Shown here piece by piece: positions 14,700 to 26,705 of a stretch of 64,000 bases of DNA. How positions within the stretch are numbered: the first letter of the stretch is position 1; every line of letters begins with the position of its first letter. The notes beneath the pieces are model-generated. The model was not told the DNA's origin, did not search any database, and saw only the letters and a program-made list of their open reading frames with translations. The stretch covers positions 1 to 64,000 of the forward strand of contig JAFEKR010000071.1 in NCBI GenBank assembly GCA_019022495.1, written 5' to 3'. Both the position numbers and the translations under genes were made by a program. The stretch comes from Epichloe hybrida (Eukaryota; Ascomycota; Sordariomycetes; Hypocreales; Clavicipitaceae).

Positions 14700-15597
14700 T
14701 TACCGCCTGTACCACATGCGCGTGATCTTGGTGTTGCGCATCTTCCTCTGCAGCTGGAAGATGCCGTACATGAGGGCTTCGCTGGTGGGGGGGCATCCGG
14801 GGACGTAGATGTCGACGGGGACAATGCGGTCGCAGCCCCTGACGACGCTGTAGCTGTAGTGGTAGTAGCCGCCGCCGTTGGCACAACTGCCCATGGAAAT
14901 GACCCATCGCGGTTCGGGCATCTGATCGTAGACTTGGCGCAGCGCGGGAGCCATCTTGTTGGTGAGGGTGCCGGCGACAATCATGACGTCGGATTGACGG
15001 GGGGAGGCTCGGAAAATAATGCCCAGGCGATCTTGATCGTATCGAGGGGTGGAAAGGTGCATCATTTCGACGGCGCAGCAGGCGAGACCAAAGGTCATGG
15101 GCCAGAGGGACGATTGTCTAGCCCAGTTGGCAATGACGTCGAGACTGGTTCTGCGAGGGGGTCAGAAGCAAGACAACCTTTATTTTTAGGGGGGGGGGGG
15201 GAGGGGGACAGGCAGAGACGTACAAGGCATATTGTAAGACGCCCTTGGTGCCCTCTTCGCTGGGCAGAGGGACTTCCTTGCGGGCTTTGGCGAGTGATGA
15301 GCCTGCGCCGTGGGGCGTCAGGGAGGACGCATCGCGGCGAGCGGTTATGGGGAGGGAAGCGGCTGCTCTAAAGGGGACCAAGGCGGTCGTTGGCTTGACT
15401 GTTCACCGAGAATCGTAAGTCAATGGACACAATGGAGGTAGAGCCGGTACCGCTGGACTCGGAACCAGCTCTCTGCCGGTGGCTCGGAAATGGCTGAATT
15501 CACGGCGCCTCGGAGGGAAATGGATTCTCTCCATTGTGGAAACCCGGGACGTACCTCGCAGGGCCATCGAGGCCGCGGATCGTGATGACGACAGCAT
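14700..15597 (-). CDS. NADH:ubiquinone oxidoreductase PSST/NuoB subunit (NDUFS7 orthologue), nuclear-encoded
   Basis: Carries iron-sulfur cluster N2 at the ubiquinone site of mitochondrial complex I. Exons 15555-15597, 15224-15398 and 14700-15150, giving 222 aa. The introns at 15399-15554 and 15151-15223 have GTACGT donors and ACAG/GCAG acceptors. The N-terminus is a Ser/Arg/Ala-rich presequence. The four N2 ligands are visible: adjacent Cys97-Cys98 in [10 protein letters not shown], Cys162 in GSCANGG and Cys192 in PGCPP. The final residues are basic (ITRMWYRR). Only the 3-exon model restores both the presequence and the conserved [20 protein letters not shown] region. Confidence 0.97.
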
Positions 15598-16020
15598 CCC
15601 AACGGTTTGTGACGATGTGTAATCCGAGTCGCGGGATGGATAGACAGTCGGGGTGGAGGGCGGCGGTAAAGTTGTCGAAAGGTGGTGGTGAATCCGAAGG
15701 TTTGCGTGAGCGTGGTCGTCGAGGTTTACCAGGGAAGGGAGATTCGACGCAAAGATTGTGGATTTGCCTCGCTGCTCGGAATTGCGGGAACGGTGATTGG
15801 CTGATTTCGGCTGGGGTGGGAGGCGCGAGGTTTAGCCGGTGTAGACTAGCTACCCGGGAGGACGGGTGGCAATGTCCATACTTGGTCATACCGCAGTCGA
15901 GTGTTGGTTGGGATGGGAAGGGTTATTCAGCTTTCTGCTACAGAGTATTGCTTCTTCTATTGGATGAAAGATTCGTAGACTTTATTTGGGAATTGTAATG
16001 TTTTTGTCGAATGGCATCAT
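15598..16020. promoter_or_regulatory. Promoter side of the PSST gene up to the transposon border
   Basis: Normal-GC sequence that ends abruptly near 16000-16020, where base composition falls to very AT-rich. The edge of the Copia remnant therefore lies within about 420 bp of the PSST start codon. Confidence 0.5.
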
Positions 16021-17700
16021 GTCGGGTCCGTATTATAGTAAAGAAAGAAGCTGATTAGGATCTAGCCCTTTAGTTATGTTAAGAAGGAAAGATTATAACC
16101 CTAGGCAAGCCCTTTAAGCTATTAGATTAGATTAAGATTAATGCTTTACAAGCCTATGATATGTTTAGATTCACGCTATTTAATCCTGCTAAACATAGTA
16201 ACGAGAGACTCTTTAAATCTTATATAGTAAGAGAAATTAAAGGTAAAGGAATAGCTACGCCGTACGAAAAGTTATAACTTGTGATTTAAGGGACAAATAA
16301 TAAAGGGAAGGAATTTATCCTAACCTAATCCCTGATAATCTAAAGATTAAGCTAATGATTATTATTACGATTACACTATTGCTTAGATCTAGAGGAATTA
16401 TCCTATGGATTCGAGATATTACATAAGCTTATGTGTAATTAAAAACGTAGCTTGTAAGATTGATTATTGCTATATTACCTAAGTAAATAGTATATCTGTT
16501 CCCTAAAGGAACCGTTATGGAAGTTATTAAGCCTTTGTATAGAATTATAGAAGCTAGAACCCACTGGTTTGTAACCTACTTCTATTACTACAAAGAGATA
16601 CTTAAGATAATGACTTTATCCTACGACCTATGCTTGCTAATTACGGAAGAGAATAATAATAACCTCTTTAGGGTAGTTAGCATATAGACTAATAATACGC
16701 TAGGCCTTAGTGACTAGGATTTCTATGACCTTAAAGAGAAGGAACTATAGAAGGCAAATTTCTTAGTAAAGCTAAAGTAGAAGCTATTAGCTAAGAATCC
16801 CCTTATCTTTAATAGTTATATCCTTACCTAGAACGCTAATAACTTGATAGAACTTTATTAGAAAGGCTAGAGTAAGAAGATTAGGTAGATTAACCTATAA
16901 TTGCTAACTATAAAATAAGATTATGTTAAACAATAAGCATGAGGAAGTTATATTATAACTATCTGTTAACCTAAAGCCCTTTATGACCTCTTAATCGTAG
17001 TATAATATTAAGATCTAACTCCTAATAATATAACTTAATTAAACAAGCGACTTAACTAGCAGATCTGACATTAAGACCAAGGCTTATATTACATCCCTCT
17101 AGATCTTGAGAATGCGAAGTTATTTGTGTTTGTGGATGGATCCCTTGCTAATAATAAAGATCTAAGTTCCTAGATAGGATATGTGATTATAATTAGTAAT
17201 AAAGAGGCAAAAGATAATATATTTACCTTAAAAGGCAACATTATTATGTATAGCTTAACGAAGAGCAAGCGTGTAACCCGTAGCGCCCTTACTTCTAAAC
17301 TATACTTAATGGTATAAGGTGCTAATGTAGCCTATGTAATTGCCACGACCCTTAACATGATTACGGACTAATTAAAGATTAACCGTATCCCTATAATTAT
17401 CTGTATAGACTCTTTTTTATTATATAAGTGTCTTGTAAAGCTAGGTTCTATGAAGGAGAAACGCCTTATAATTGATATTATGGCACTTCGGCAATTATAT
17501 AAGTGATAAGAGATCTACAAAGTACGATGGATTAATGGCAATAATAACCTTACTGACGTGATGACGAAGGCATCTCTGAATAAGAGCCTTAAGACCTTTA
17601 TTAACTTAAATAAAGCTGTAATTCGAGTTAAAGGCTAGGTAAAGAGACCGGAGACTAGATAAGATTAATAAGAGTCTGGTCTAACTATGGCCAAGCTAAT
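16021..17700 (+). pseudogene. RIP-decayed Ty1/Copia reverse transcriptase and RNase H remnant, 5'-truncated
   Basis: A fragment of a Copia polyprotein on the plus strand. Around 16400-16780 the translation follows the Copia RT core (IRDIT.AYVQ, then PKGTVMEVIKPLYR, then ARTHWFVTYF). At about 17120-17640 it follows the RNase H domain (FVDGSLANNKDLSS, KSKRVTRSALTSKLY, EKRLIIDIMALRQLY). Many TAG/TAA stops fall where glutamine or tryptophan is expected, as C-to-T/G-to-A mutation would produce. Gag, protease and integrase are absent and no LTR was found, so this is an older, partial copy. It is related to the complete Copia element at 19927-26700. Confidence 0.85.
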
Positions 17701-18041
17701 GAGAAGCCCTTATTTTAATTCCCTGTATTTACTTGTGTTCATTTTGAACGATTCTGATTTTTATTGTGTTTTTCAAGCTTTTGGAGCTCCTGATTGAGCT
17801 CGCTTCCTAATCCGCGGATTAAGCAATTTTTTTTTTCTTGTATTTTATTGTTAACTAATGGGGAGTCTGAATTTAACATCGGACTTACTTATCCTTACAC
17901 AGGCTTATTTTATTTATATACCCACTAATTCCCTCTTTTAGTACTAGATCTATCCTGCCCTACTTTCTTCCTAAAAAGAGAAGTTACTAGTGTTATAATA
18001 ACTAGGTTAACATCGGGTTAACTACTAGGAAAGTGAAGCAC

Positions 18042-18058
18042 GTGCGGCAGCGCCGCAC
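18042..18058 (-). other. Helitron 3'-terminal hairpin
   Basis: Perfect 7-bp GC stem with a 3-nt loop, 13 nt before the terminal CTAG. It sits in a short GC-normal patch (about 18030-18120) inside otherwise AT-rich DNA, so the terminus escaped RIP. Confidence 0.75.
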
Positions 18059-18399
18059 TATGATTAGCTGCACCCGTACGTGAGGCATACATATGACTCG
18101 CGTCCCCCTTTTCTTGTGGCTATATAACGCTGTAAATAGCTTAAATCTTTAGACCTTATTATATCATTAAACCTAACCCTACGTTGCACTAGTGCATACC
18201 AATCCCTTAGTGTAACTAACACTTCTCCTTCTAAAATAATAGCTTTACTAAGATATTACTTAGTAAATATCTAAGGAGAAGTAATATCTTAGTAAATAAT
18301 AATACCTTTCCCTCTCTTATAATCTCGAATTAATTTATATTAAATTAATATAAATAGAAGATTTAATAACTAGGACTAAGCTATAAGATTCTTTTATTT

Positions 18400-19921
18400 A
18401 AGGAGTAAGAGGGGTCTAAGCTAGGTTAATATGCGGAGGTAGCTTAACTACCTTATTATTATTAATAATAAAGCTAATAAAGCTCTTATTATTTAAACTT
18501 ATTAAAATTTCTATATCTAATAAGATATATTAGCTTTATCTAGCTATTATATAGTGTAAATTATTTTTACCTTTTGTTACTATATATTAAGAGCCCTTAG
18601 GCTAGTATCTAGGTTAGTCTAGGAAGTAAGAGTGCTAAGATTAAAGGGAGTATTAAATATAATACCCTTAAGCATCTTTACTCTTAAGATAGTAATATAT
18701 ATAAGGCTTATTATAAACTCCTTTATAAAGATATTAGCTACTGCCTTATTAAGAGTAATGCCTTATAACTTATATATAGTAATACTATATATAATTATAA
18801 ATAGGAATTAACGCTAGCTATATAGGTTACTACCCTTAATAAACTTATAGTACGCTTAGAAAATAGGAATAATAGTAGCCTTATTAGGCTCTATAAAGTA
18901 AGGTAGTCCTATATACTTATCTATTCACATAAATATAATATTAGGAGCCTGTTAGCAAGGATTAGTGATATCTTAATCCTAGTAAATATCTTTCACAATC
19001 CCTATAACGCTATTAATAAGGCTTATAGGCGTCTAGATATTCTTTATTAGTATAACCCTTACTCTAATATAAACTAGTAAAGTGTAGTAAAGGTTTCCTG
19101 CTATTTAAGAATTAGCATTATGCCTAAATTCGCTAATATATATTATATAGACCTAAATAATTAGTAATATAAGCCTTTCTATGTAGTTATAGTTATATTC
19201 TTAGACTTACTATCTCGTGTAGTAAATACAGACTATATTTACAAAGGAATTAACCTCTAGAGGCAAGAGCTATAATTAAATTTAGGAATAAAGAAGCTTC
19301 TAATAGTTAATAAATAGCTAAGCTAAGTAAAGGCCCTAGAGAGCTTTATAGAATAGTGCCTATGTATTACCTTATTAGCGAATAACTTACTAAAGCATAA
19401 TAGTCTTATTAAAGGCCTAATAGGCATTACGCCTAGCTAGATCTATATTATTCACAAGTCTATTATTACTATAAAGAGGCTTCTTAAAGACTAGTAAAAG
19501 CTAGTAGAAGTTACTAAAGAGAATTACGCTATAGCTACTAAAGTAGTTCTCTAAATTAGAAAAGATTTAATAAAGTTATTAGTTAATAGAGTAAAGTGTC
19601 TTTAGCCTAATTATAGACTTCTTGTTAATAATAATATATTTAACCCTTTATAGGGTGCCTTATAAATTAGAAAGCTTATTAGTTAAAAGCTTAGGTAAGG
19701 TTATAATCTGCCTTAAGACCAGAAGATATAGTAGCGAATATAATGTTATTTTATTAATGCTATTAGCAGTAATTCTAGTAAGGGTAGCTTACATAATATA
19801 TCCTAGGGCGTGGTGTTCTAGTGCTATAGAAATAGCGTGAATAATAAATAATTTCCCTATACCTCCCTAGCTATTAACCTAGAGAAGAAGTAATTTAGGT
19901 GTTTACTTATTTAGATTAAGA
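18400..19921 (-). pseudogene. Helitron PIF1-like helicase domain, RIP-degraded
   Basis: Read on the minus strand from 19921 downward, the translation shows a degraded Walker A region (GGIGKLFIIHAI), then VKYIIINKKSII in the place of the motif II region, DFYQL-like residues in motif III (mutated to NFYQL), and VIRQQGNTQALF as motif IV. Stops are at Gln/Trp positions. The reading continues across the Copia insertion into 26706. This is the helicase half of a fungal Helitron Rep/Hel protein. Confidence 0.82.
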
Positions 19922-19926
19922 GTATC

Positions 19927-20187
19927 TGTTGGATGCACCAAGGTCCTGCGCAGGTAATAAATCCCGTATAATTTGAAGTCGATGATAGATAGTTAGATAG
20001 ATAGCTAGGAAAGAGAAAGAAGAGAGGGAAAGTCTAGATGCTAGAAAAGTGGGCGAAATCCATATGTAGGGCACAAAAGGGGGTGGTAAATTAATGCAGC
20101 TAATCGCATCGCGTGCATCGCGCCGGACCCATAATTAGTCCGGTCTTTAGCCACGATTAAACTAATGAAAATCCGAAGGAATTAACA
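19927..20187 (-). repeat. Copia LTR, left copy (3' LTR)
   Basis: 261 bp. It differs from the right copy only by transitions. Its outer (left) half retains the ancestral C/G bases, while its inner (right) half carries the T/A changes. Confidence 0.95.
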
Positions 20188-20449
20188 CTAGTAATCTCTC
20201 TTTTTCCTTTGTGGCCAAAGAGCTTAAAAACGTAATAAAATTAGATTAAAGGAAAGTGTACACTAGTGGATTCCTTAATAGGAATCCGCTACTCTGATTA
20301 GCTGTCGTGGTATTAGTTAATTGAATTAATCTATCATTCCTTACCTAAGCTCCTGTTTCCTAATATCGCGGGTCTCTTTACCTATCCTTTAACATGAATT
20401 ATTAATTTATTCGAATTAATTAAAGAGGAAAGCGATAAATTTGGCGATG

Positions 20450-23400
20450 ATTTAGTTATCGCGTCTGCTAGATTGTTATTACTATTAATTCACCTGACTT
20501 TGTAGATCTCATGCCTTTCGTATGATTGCTAAAGGGCTATAATATTAATCATTAGTCTCTTCTCCTTTGTGGTTCCTAGCTTTATAAGATATTTATATAA
20601 TAAAAAAGAGTTAGTATAGAGAATCGTAGGAATTCAAGGCATCTTTAATTAATCCGTAATCTAATAGAGAGTTATGGAAATCATGTAGGCGATATTTACG
20701 CCTTAAACTATACTATATAACTTAGAGGTAAGCATACTATAAGTAACTCTCTTACTCTTTGTTAAGCTATACGTAATAATATTACCTTTTATAATAAAGG
20801 TATTGTTGTCTTGTATTATCTTATTACTAATCATAATCACGTATCTAATCTATAAGCTTAAATCCTTGTTATTAGCAAGCGATCTATTTACAAACATAAA
20901 GAGCTTTGCCTCCTTAAGGACTAAAGGAATGTATTATAGTCCACGCTATTAATTCTTAATCTGCTATTTAAGGCGTTTATTAAGACATGCGATATCTTCT
21001 ATAGAGGGCTCTTAGTGTTAAGCTGTAATTAAAAGGTTATATAAAGCCTCTAGTTGACACATAGTTATAATGTAGCTTCCTTGCGCTTGTTACTCCACGT
21101 AATCTTGCTTTGCTATTAGGGATTAAGGATTAACTTCCTTAATCTTCTAACTCTAGCCTTTTTAGGTTAAGATTAGTAAGTTATTAGTGTTCTAGGTTAA
21201 GATGTAGCTGTTAAAGATAAGGGGATTCTTAGCGGTTAATCATTGCTTTTCTTTAGCTATAAAATTAGCCTTCTAGAGCTCTTTCTCTTCTTTTTAGAAG
21301 AAGTTATCGTCGCTTAGGCCTAATATATTATTAGTTTGCATTCTAATAATGCTAAAGAGGTTCTTATTATTTAGGGCTATAATTAATAAGTAGGGATTAT
21401 AGGTTAAGGTTATTATATTAAGGTTATCCCTGTGGTGACGGAAGTATATTACCTACTAGTGGGTTCTAGCCTCTATGATCCTATAAAGAGGTCTAATTAA
21501 TTTAATTATAGTCCCTTCTAGAAAGAGATGTGCAATTTACTTTAGTAATCTTACGATAATTAGCCTCGTTAGCACCGTGTGCAATTAAGTGTAGGCTTAC
21601 GTAATATTGCGAATCTAAAGGTAAATGCCTCTTCTTCTTAACAACAGAGCGATAGCTATAATAAGGCGTTAGCTTACTTATTGTATTATTAGCAATTACA
21701 TCAGGATAAATTCCTTTCCTTTGTTATTATAGCCTTATACAATAAGACGAGATTTCTTATATAGCAAGTCCGTTCCTTTGCCTTTAATCTCTCTAACTAT
21801 ACAAGAATTAAAGATTCTATAACCTTTGTGCTTTACTAGGTTAAACTTAATGAATTTAAACATATTACGAGCTTGTAAAGCGTTAATCTTAGCTTAATCA
21901 GACTGCTTAAAGGGTTTTCCTAGGGTTATAATCCTTCCTTCTTAGTAAAGCTAAAGGGCAAGGTTCTAATTAGCCTCTTCCTTTGCTATAAGGAATGCTA
22001 TGCTTAGCATCCCTCTAGTTATAATCTCTTAAATAAAGGCCTTCTCTTAATCTTTATTTATAAGTATATAAAGCTAAACTAGGCTAACGTCCTTCTTAGG
22101 GCTATAAGGTCTTCTTTTCCTTACTTTTATTCCTTTAGGGCATAGTAACAAGTCTTTAACTTAATAGCTTCCCCTTAGGGCCTTTTAGGTATTACTAGCC
22201 TCTTTATTAGACTCTCCTGCACTTATAAATTAAACTATAAGGGCCTTTCTTAGTCTCCCTTGCTTTCTCTTAGCTAGTGCCTATAGCTCTTTGCTTACTT
22301 CTATTAGAGAATCTCTTTTATTAGTAGTAGTTAGTTATATAGTTACTTCTTCCTTTGTGTTACTAGGCTTTATCTCCTGCTACTCTAGTGTATTATAGGG
22401 CTTTATCTCCTACTACTCTAGTCCCTTTATAATATATAGGTCTTTATAGTAAGGCTTTACTACTATAAAGCGAAACTTTACTAGGCTATAGGGCATATTA
22501 ACTATATAGGTCTCTCTATTAGTAGTAAGTAGCTTATAAGGGCTATGCTAGCTACCCTTCTCTCTCTATATGTGTATATTAGCCTATAGGGGTAGCTAAT
22601 GTATAGGTACTATGTTAGGGCTATTCTAGGCTTTAAGGGTATTACAGACCTGCTATAAAGCTAAAAGACGTTAGACTTTATTAGTAGCTTTGTGAATTAC
22701 CTTAGTATATTAAATAATAGAGACGCTTAGCAGTAACTTATCTATTATTTATAGGTAGCCTCTAAAGACTAGCACGGTTAGGATAATACTATTTAGGCTT
22801 ATAGAGTTGTTAATAGCCTTAATAGCTATTTGGAGGCGTTGCTCTAGCGCAAGCTCTGTTCTAATTAAGTCTGTGATAATATTATAGGCTCGGTGTAGAG
22901 GTCTGTAGTATCTCTTAACTTTTCTAATGCTATTATAAGCTTTAATTAGTATCTTACTGGTTTTAATTAATATTAATTAAGCATAATACCTGAATTTAGT
23001 AGAAGCGAAGTTGTTACTAGCATTATAGATAATCTAATCTAGAGGTCCGAGATAAGTATTAATCTAATATTCGTAGATTGCATCCTAGATATCTTAAGCC
23101 TTCTGCTTCTTTGGATTAAGGAACTAGGCTACCTGGAATAAGGTTGCTGAATTAATGATGTAAAGCACTAGTTAGCTATTAATCTACACGATATTAACAA
23201 TGATCTTATAGTTAAATTTGTAGTTATCTTTAATTATGAATTTGAATTAACTAGGGGCCTTTCTATGTATCTAGTAATAGTGGCAAACTTTAGTTAATTC
23301 CTTAATTGCCTAGCGTTTAACTTTATAACTAGCTTAGTGAAGGATCTTTATAAGTTATTAAACGGAAGGGTAACTAAGTTAACAATATAATTAATAGATA
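20450..23400 (-). pseudogene. Copia pol remnant: integrase, reverse transcriptase, RNase H
   Basis: Minus-strand reading, N- to C-terminal from high to low coordinates. Near 23160-22960 an integrase segment (INTYLGPLD, then YNASNNFAST) is seen. Near 21520-21340 the RT segment parallels the one at 16500 (RPLYRIIEARTHW equivalent after allowing for mutated codons). Near 20930-20680 there is an RNase H segment (FVNRSLANNKDLSL, then TYSLTKSKRVT). Stops are frequent. The Gag part, expected between about 23.5 and 26.4 kb, was not identified. Small ORFs at 25561-25977 are AT-rich and unsupported. Confidence 0.8.
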
Positions 23401-26400
23401 TCTCCTTCTAAAAGGTAGAAGGCGACTGTTTCTCTTACTTCTAGTAACCACTAAGGGTGTCCCTATTATTACATAATAGGTATAGTTTTGTTACCTTAGA
23501 TAAGTACGTTAGCAAGGTTATTAATCTTGACTTATATCTTATCTATATTAGTAATTAAGAAGAGGAAGGGGGTAGCTATATTAAGGACGTAAAATTTAAG
23601 CTCTCTAAGTTCTATAGGCATATAAAGGATTCCTTTTGTAATTACTAATCTAGCGCTAAATATGATAATTTAGGGTTCGTAGGGGGTTACCTTTAATAAA
23701 GGTATTAATCTTAATAAAGCCTTTACTTATGCCTCTCCTATAGTTAACTTTCCTATAGCACTAGTGTTAGGCATAATCTCTCTAAAGACCTCTTTGGAAT
23801 AGTGTTCTTTAGAGATATAGTAAATTAAGCCTTTATTACACTCTTATGGCTTATAGAGCTCTTGTTTAAGGAATATGTGTTAAAAAGCTTGATTATGTAA
23901 GGTCGCTAGGACGTTAACGTTAGCGGCGTTGTGGTTGGTCTGTGGTCCTAAATAGAAGAATTATATGATGCTTAGATGTGTTATTAATGGTAGCTCCTTG
24001 ATATTATTATTATTATCTTTAGCTTCTGTATAAGCTATAAGATATGCTTCCTAATTCTTACCTAAGCCTTTATTAGGCTTGTTATTATTCTACCCTTTAT
24101 AGGAGGTAAGGAATGCCTAGAATCTCTTCTCTAAAGGGGGTGTATAATATATTTTGCTAGCTTACTAGCGGTCCTTTTCCTTTTAATATTCTTTAGCAAA
24201 GTAATTAGAGGACTAGTAGCTGCTCTTACTATATATAAAGCAGCGCTTAGTGCTTAGCCTAGGGCTTTATTTATAATAACTTCCTTTGCTATAGGGGGAT
24301 AATTACTATCTATACTAATAATTAGTAAACATAGCCTCTAGAGGGTCTCCTTATTAGTACTAAAGGTATTAGGAGGACTTCTTATTTAATTCCGTAATAG
24401 TAATTACCTTACGGAGGTCTCTAGTAAGACTTTTAAAGCCTATAGAGTATATATATTTTACTATCTAATATTTAGGCACACTAGCTATAGTGTTTAAGGC
24501 TTGCTTATAGAGTTTAGTATTTACTATCTTAGTAGGGTATAGGCCTCTATAGATCTTCTTAAGAGTTAATAATATAATCTTAAGGCACTTAAGCTTACTT
24601 TTATTAGGGTTCTTCTTAATTGTGCTCTTTAGCGTTATGCTACTTTATTTATAGTAATAGAATTACTAGTTACTTTCTATCTTAAAGTGTTAATAAATAT
24701 AAGTAATTATCTCTTTATAAAAATAGTTATTCCTAAAGAGGTAATTAAGGTAGTATTACTTAGTATTACTTATTAATATAATAGGGAAAGCCTTCTAATA
24801 ATGTATTTAAGGAAAGTTAATTCTATCACACTTATTTTTAAAGAGTGTGATCTTTAGTGTTAAGAAGTTATATAGCTTTCTACTATATTAGTTACTATCC
24901 TTGTATATCTTTGTAAGCTCTAAGATTTTCTTTGTAATCTAATCTTTAGAGGGGAATTACTATAAAGGCATAATTTGTTATAAATAATAGTCTACTAGTT
25001 ATTCTTAATAATGATTATCTAGATAGAGCTATTAATATAATAGGGATTATTATAGGGGTTTTTGTGAGGGTTTAAGTAATCTCTAGGGTTAAGGAAGGTT
25101 AATTTCTAGGGTAGGTTATTAGGGCTATTAATATTAAGGTTCTAGGGGCTTAGAAGATTATAGTCTTTCTTGTGATCTTTCCTATAACTAAAGGGGTATT
25201 AAGGTTTAATAAAGCACTTCCTTAAGTAATACTAGGATTAAATATCCTAGGCCTTACCTAATAAGGACGCCGTAATCTTGTAAAGAATTACGTAATTCTC
25301 TAATAATATCCTTAGATGCCCTTTTAAAGGTGTCTTTAGACTAGCCTTTAAAGTCTTCTTAGAACGATTCCTATAGGTTATTATCTCTCTATCCTTAATG
25401 CTTACTAAGATTAATAAATCTTATAATCTAGTTATTAAGCTTAAGCTACGTAGTAGTGTCTGGATCTAGCTTAATAGATTCTTTCTAGTTATATAAGAAT
25501 TCGTGAGTAAGCTATTAAAGGCATAGGGGTAATTTATGCCTTTAAGGTCTCTCGGGGGTAATGATTAGAGCCTTGCTATTACTAGTAGCCCTTCCTCTTA
25601 TAGAAGGTCTAGATTCCTTTACTATCTTTAACTATAAAAGGAATATTGCTAATTTGTTGTTTTTACTACTAATTAAGCTCCTGTGTTTGCCTATTACTAT
25701 TGCGAGGTTTTTCTTTTGTATTTTAGGAGCGTTATCGCTCTAATAAAATTAGAAGATCGCGAAAACAGGAAAAACGGAGGAAAAAGCAGCAGAAGTAGCA
25801 AAAGCAGTAATAACAAATCAATAGAGATAAAGAAAGCAATAGAAGTTCTAAAAGTAACTGGAAAATGATAGGGAAAGTAATAAGGGAATAATAGGAATTA
25901 CTACTTCCTGTTTTTTGTAAAAAGAAGGGAAGGAGGTAATCTCTCTTTCTTGCTAATAAGCATGGGGTGAATAGCACTAATAATAAAGGGGGTAAAAAAC
26001 AAGTAGTAAATGCTTGTAAGAAGAGATTAAAGGTCTGTTAGATAAAGGGAATATTTATAGAGAAGTTATAAATGTATTAGCTAGCTTGGCTAAGGTTATT
26101 TAACGTCAGGTTTGAAATAAATACCTCGCGGCGATAGATTTGGTTAGTTAGTTAGTTTTCTTATAATAGACAATAAAATTAATAATTAATAATAATATCC
26201 CGGATAGATATAACAAAGTTATATCCCTAAGCCTAAGGGTTAATAGATTAATTCCTTAGAAGCCTAATAAGCTTGTAACTAGGATTCTAGTCTCTTCCTT
26301 TAGTACACTTATGTAGTTGTGCCTCTTTACCATAATAACCGTTATGGCATAATAAGGGGTAGTGGTAGTAGTATCTGTAGAAATGTCTTTTCTTGTAATA

Positions 26401-26412
26401 CCTAGCTTATCT

Positions 26413-26432
26413 GTGGTTATGAAGTTAACCAC
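26413..26432. other. Short hairpin beside the Copia 5' LTR, possible primer-binding region
   Basis: Perfect 7-bp inverted repeat GTGGTTA/TAACCAC with a 6-nt loop, 7 bp inside the 5' LTR. On the minus strand it offers a TGG start, as tRNA-primed PBS sites do. No specific tRNA could be matched. Confidence 0.3.
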
Positions 26433-26439
26433 TAATTAG

Positions 26440-26700
26440 TGTTAGATGCACTAAGGTCCTACGTAGGTAATAAATCCCGTATAATTTGAAGTTAATAATA
26501 GATAGTTAGATAAATAGCTAGGAAAGAGAAAGAAGAGAGGGAAAGTCTAGATGCTAGAAAAGTGGACGAAATTTGTATGTGGGGCATAAAAGGGGGTGGC
26601 GAATTGATGCAGCCAATCGCATCGCGTGCATCGCGCCGGACCCATAATTGGTCCGGTCTTTGGCCACGATTGAACCGATGAAGATCCGAAGGAATCAACA
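26440..26700 (-). repeat. Copia LTR, right copy (5' LTR)
   Basis: 261 bp, the same length as the left LTR. Here the outer (right) half is unmutated and the inner (left) half carries C-to-T/G-to-A changes, the mirror image of the left copy. Confidence 0.95.
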
Positions 26701-26705
26701 GTATC

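Larger units (their letters stand above)
19927..26700 (-). mobile_element. Full-length Ty1/Copia LTR retrotransposon with 5-bp target duplication
   Basis: A 6774-bp element bounded by two 261-bp LTRs (19927-20187 and 26440-26700), each with TG...CA-type ends. The target-site duplication GTATC is present at 19922-19926 and 26701-26705. The internal coding runs on the minus strand, so the 5' LTR is the right-hand one. Integrase is recognisable at about 22950-23300, RT at about 21340-21520 and RNase H at about 20600-20950, which is the Copia order (INT before RT). A purine-rich tract (minus strand) lies next to the left LTR, as expected for the polypurine tract. The coding is destroyed by stops. 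It is inserted in the Helitron helicase gene. Confidence 0.93.

Noticed and set aside
19622..19840. 72-aa plus-strand ORF
   Set aside because: It is antisense to a clear helicase reading on the minus strand.
25561..25977. Three small ORFs inside the Copia element
   Set aside because: Their composition (Leu/Ile/Ser/Lys only) is that of AT-rich mutated DNA, and they do not fit the minus-strand Gag expected there.
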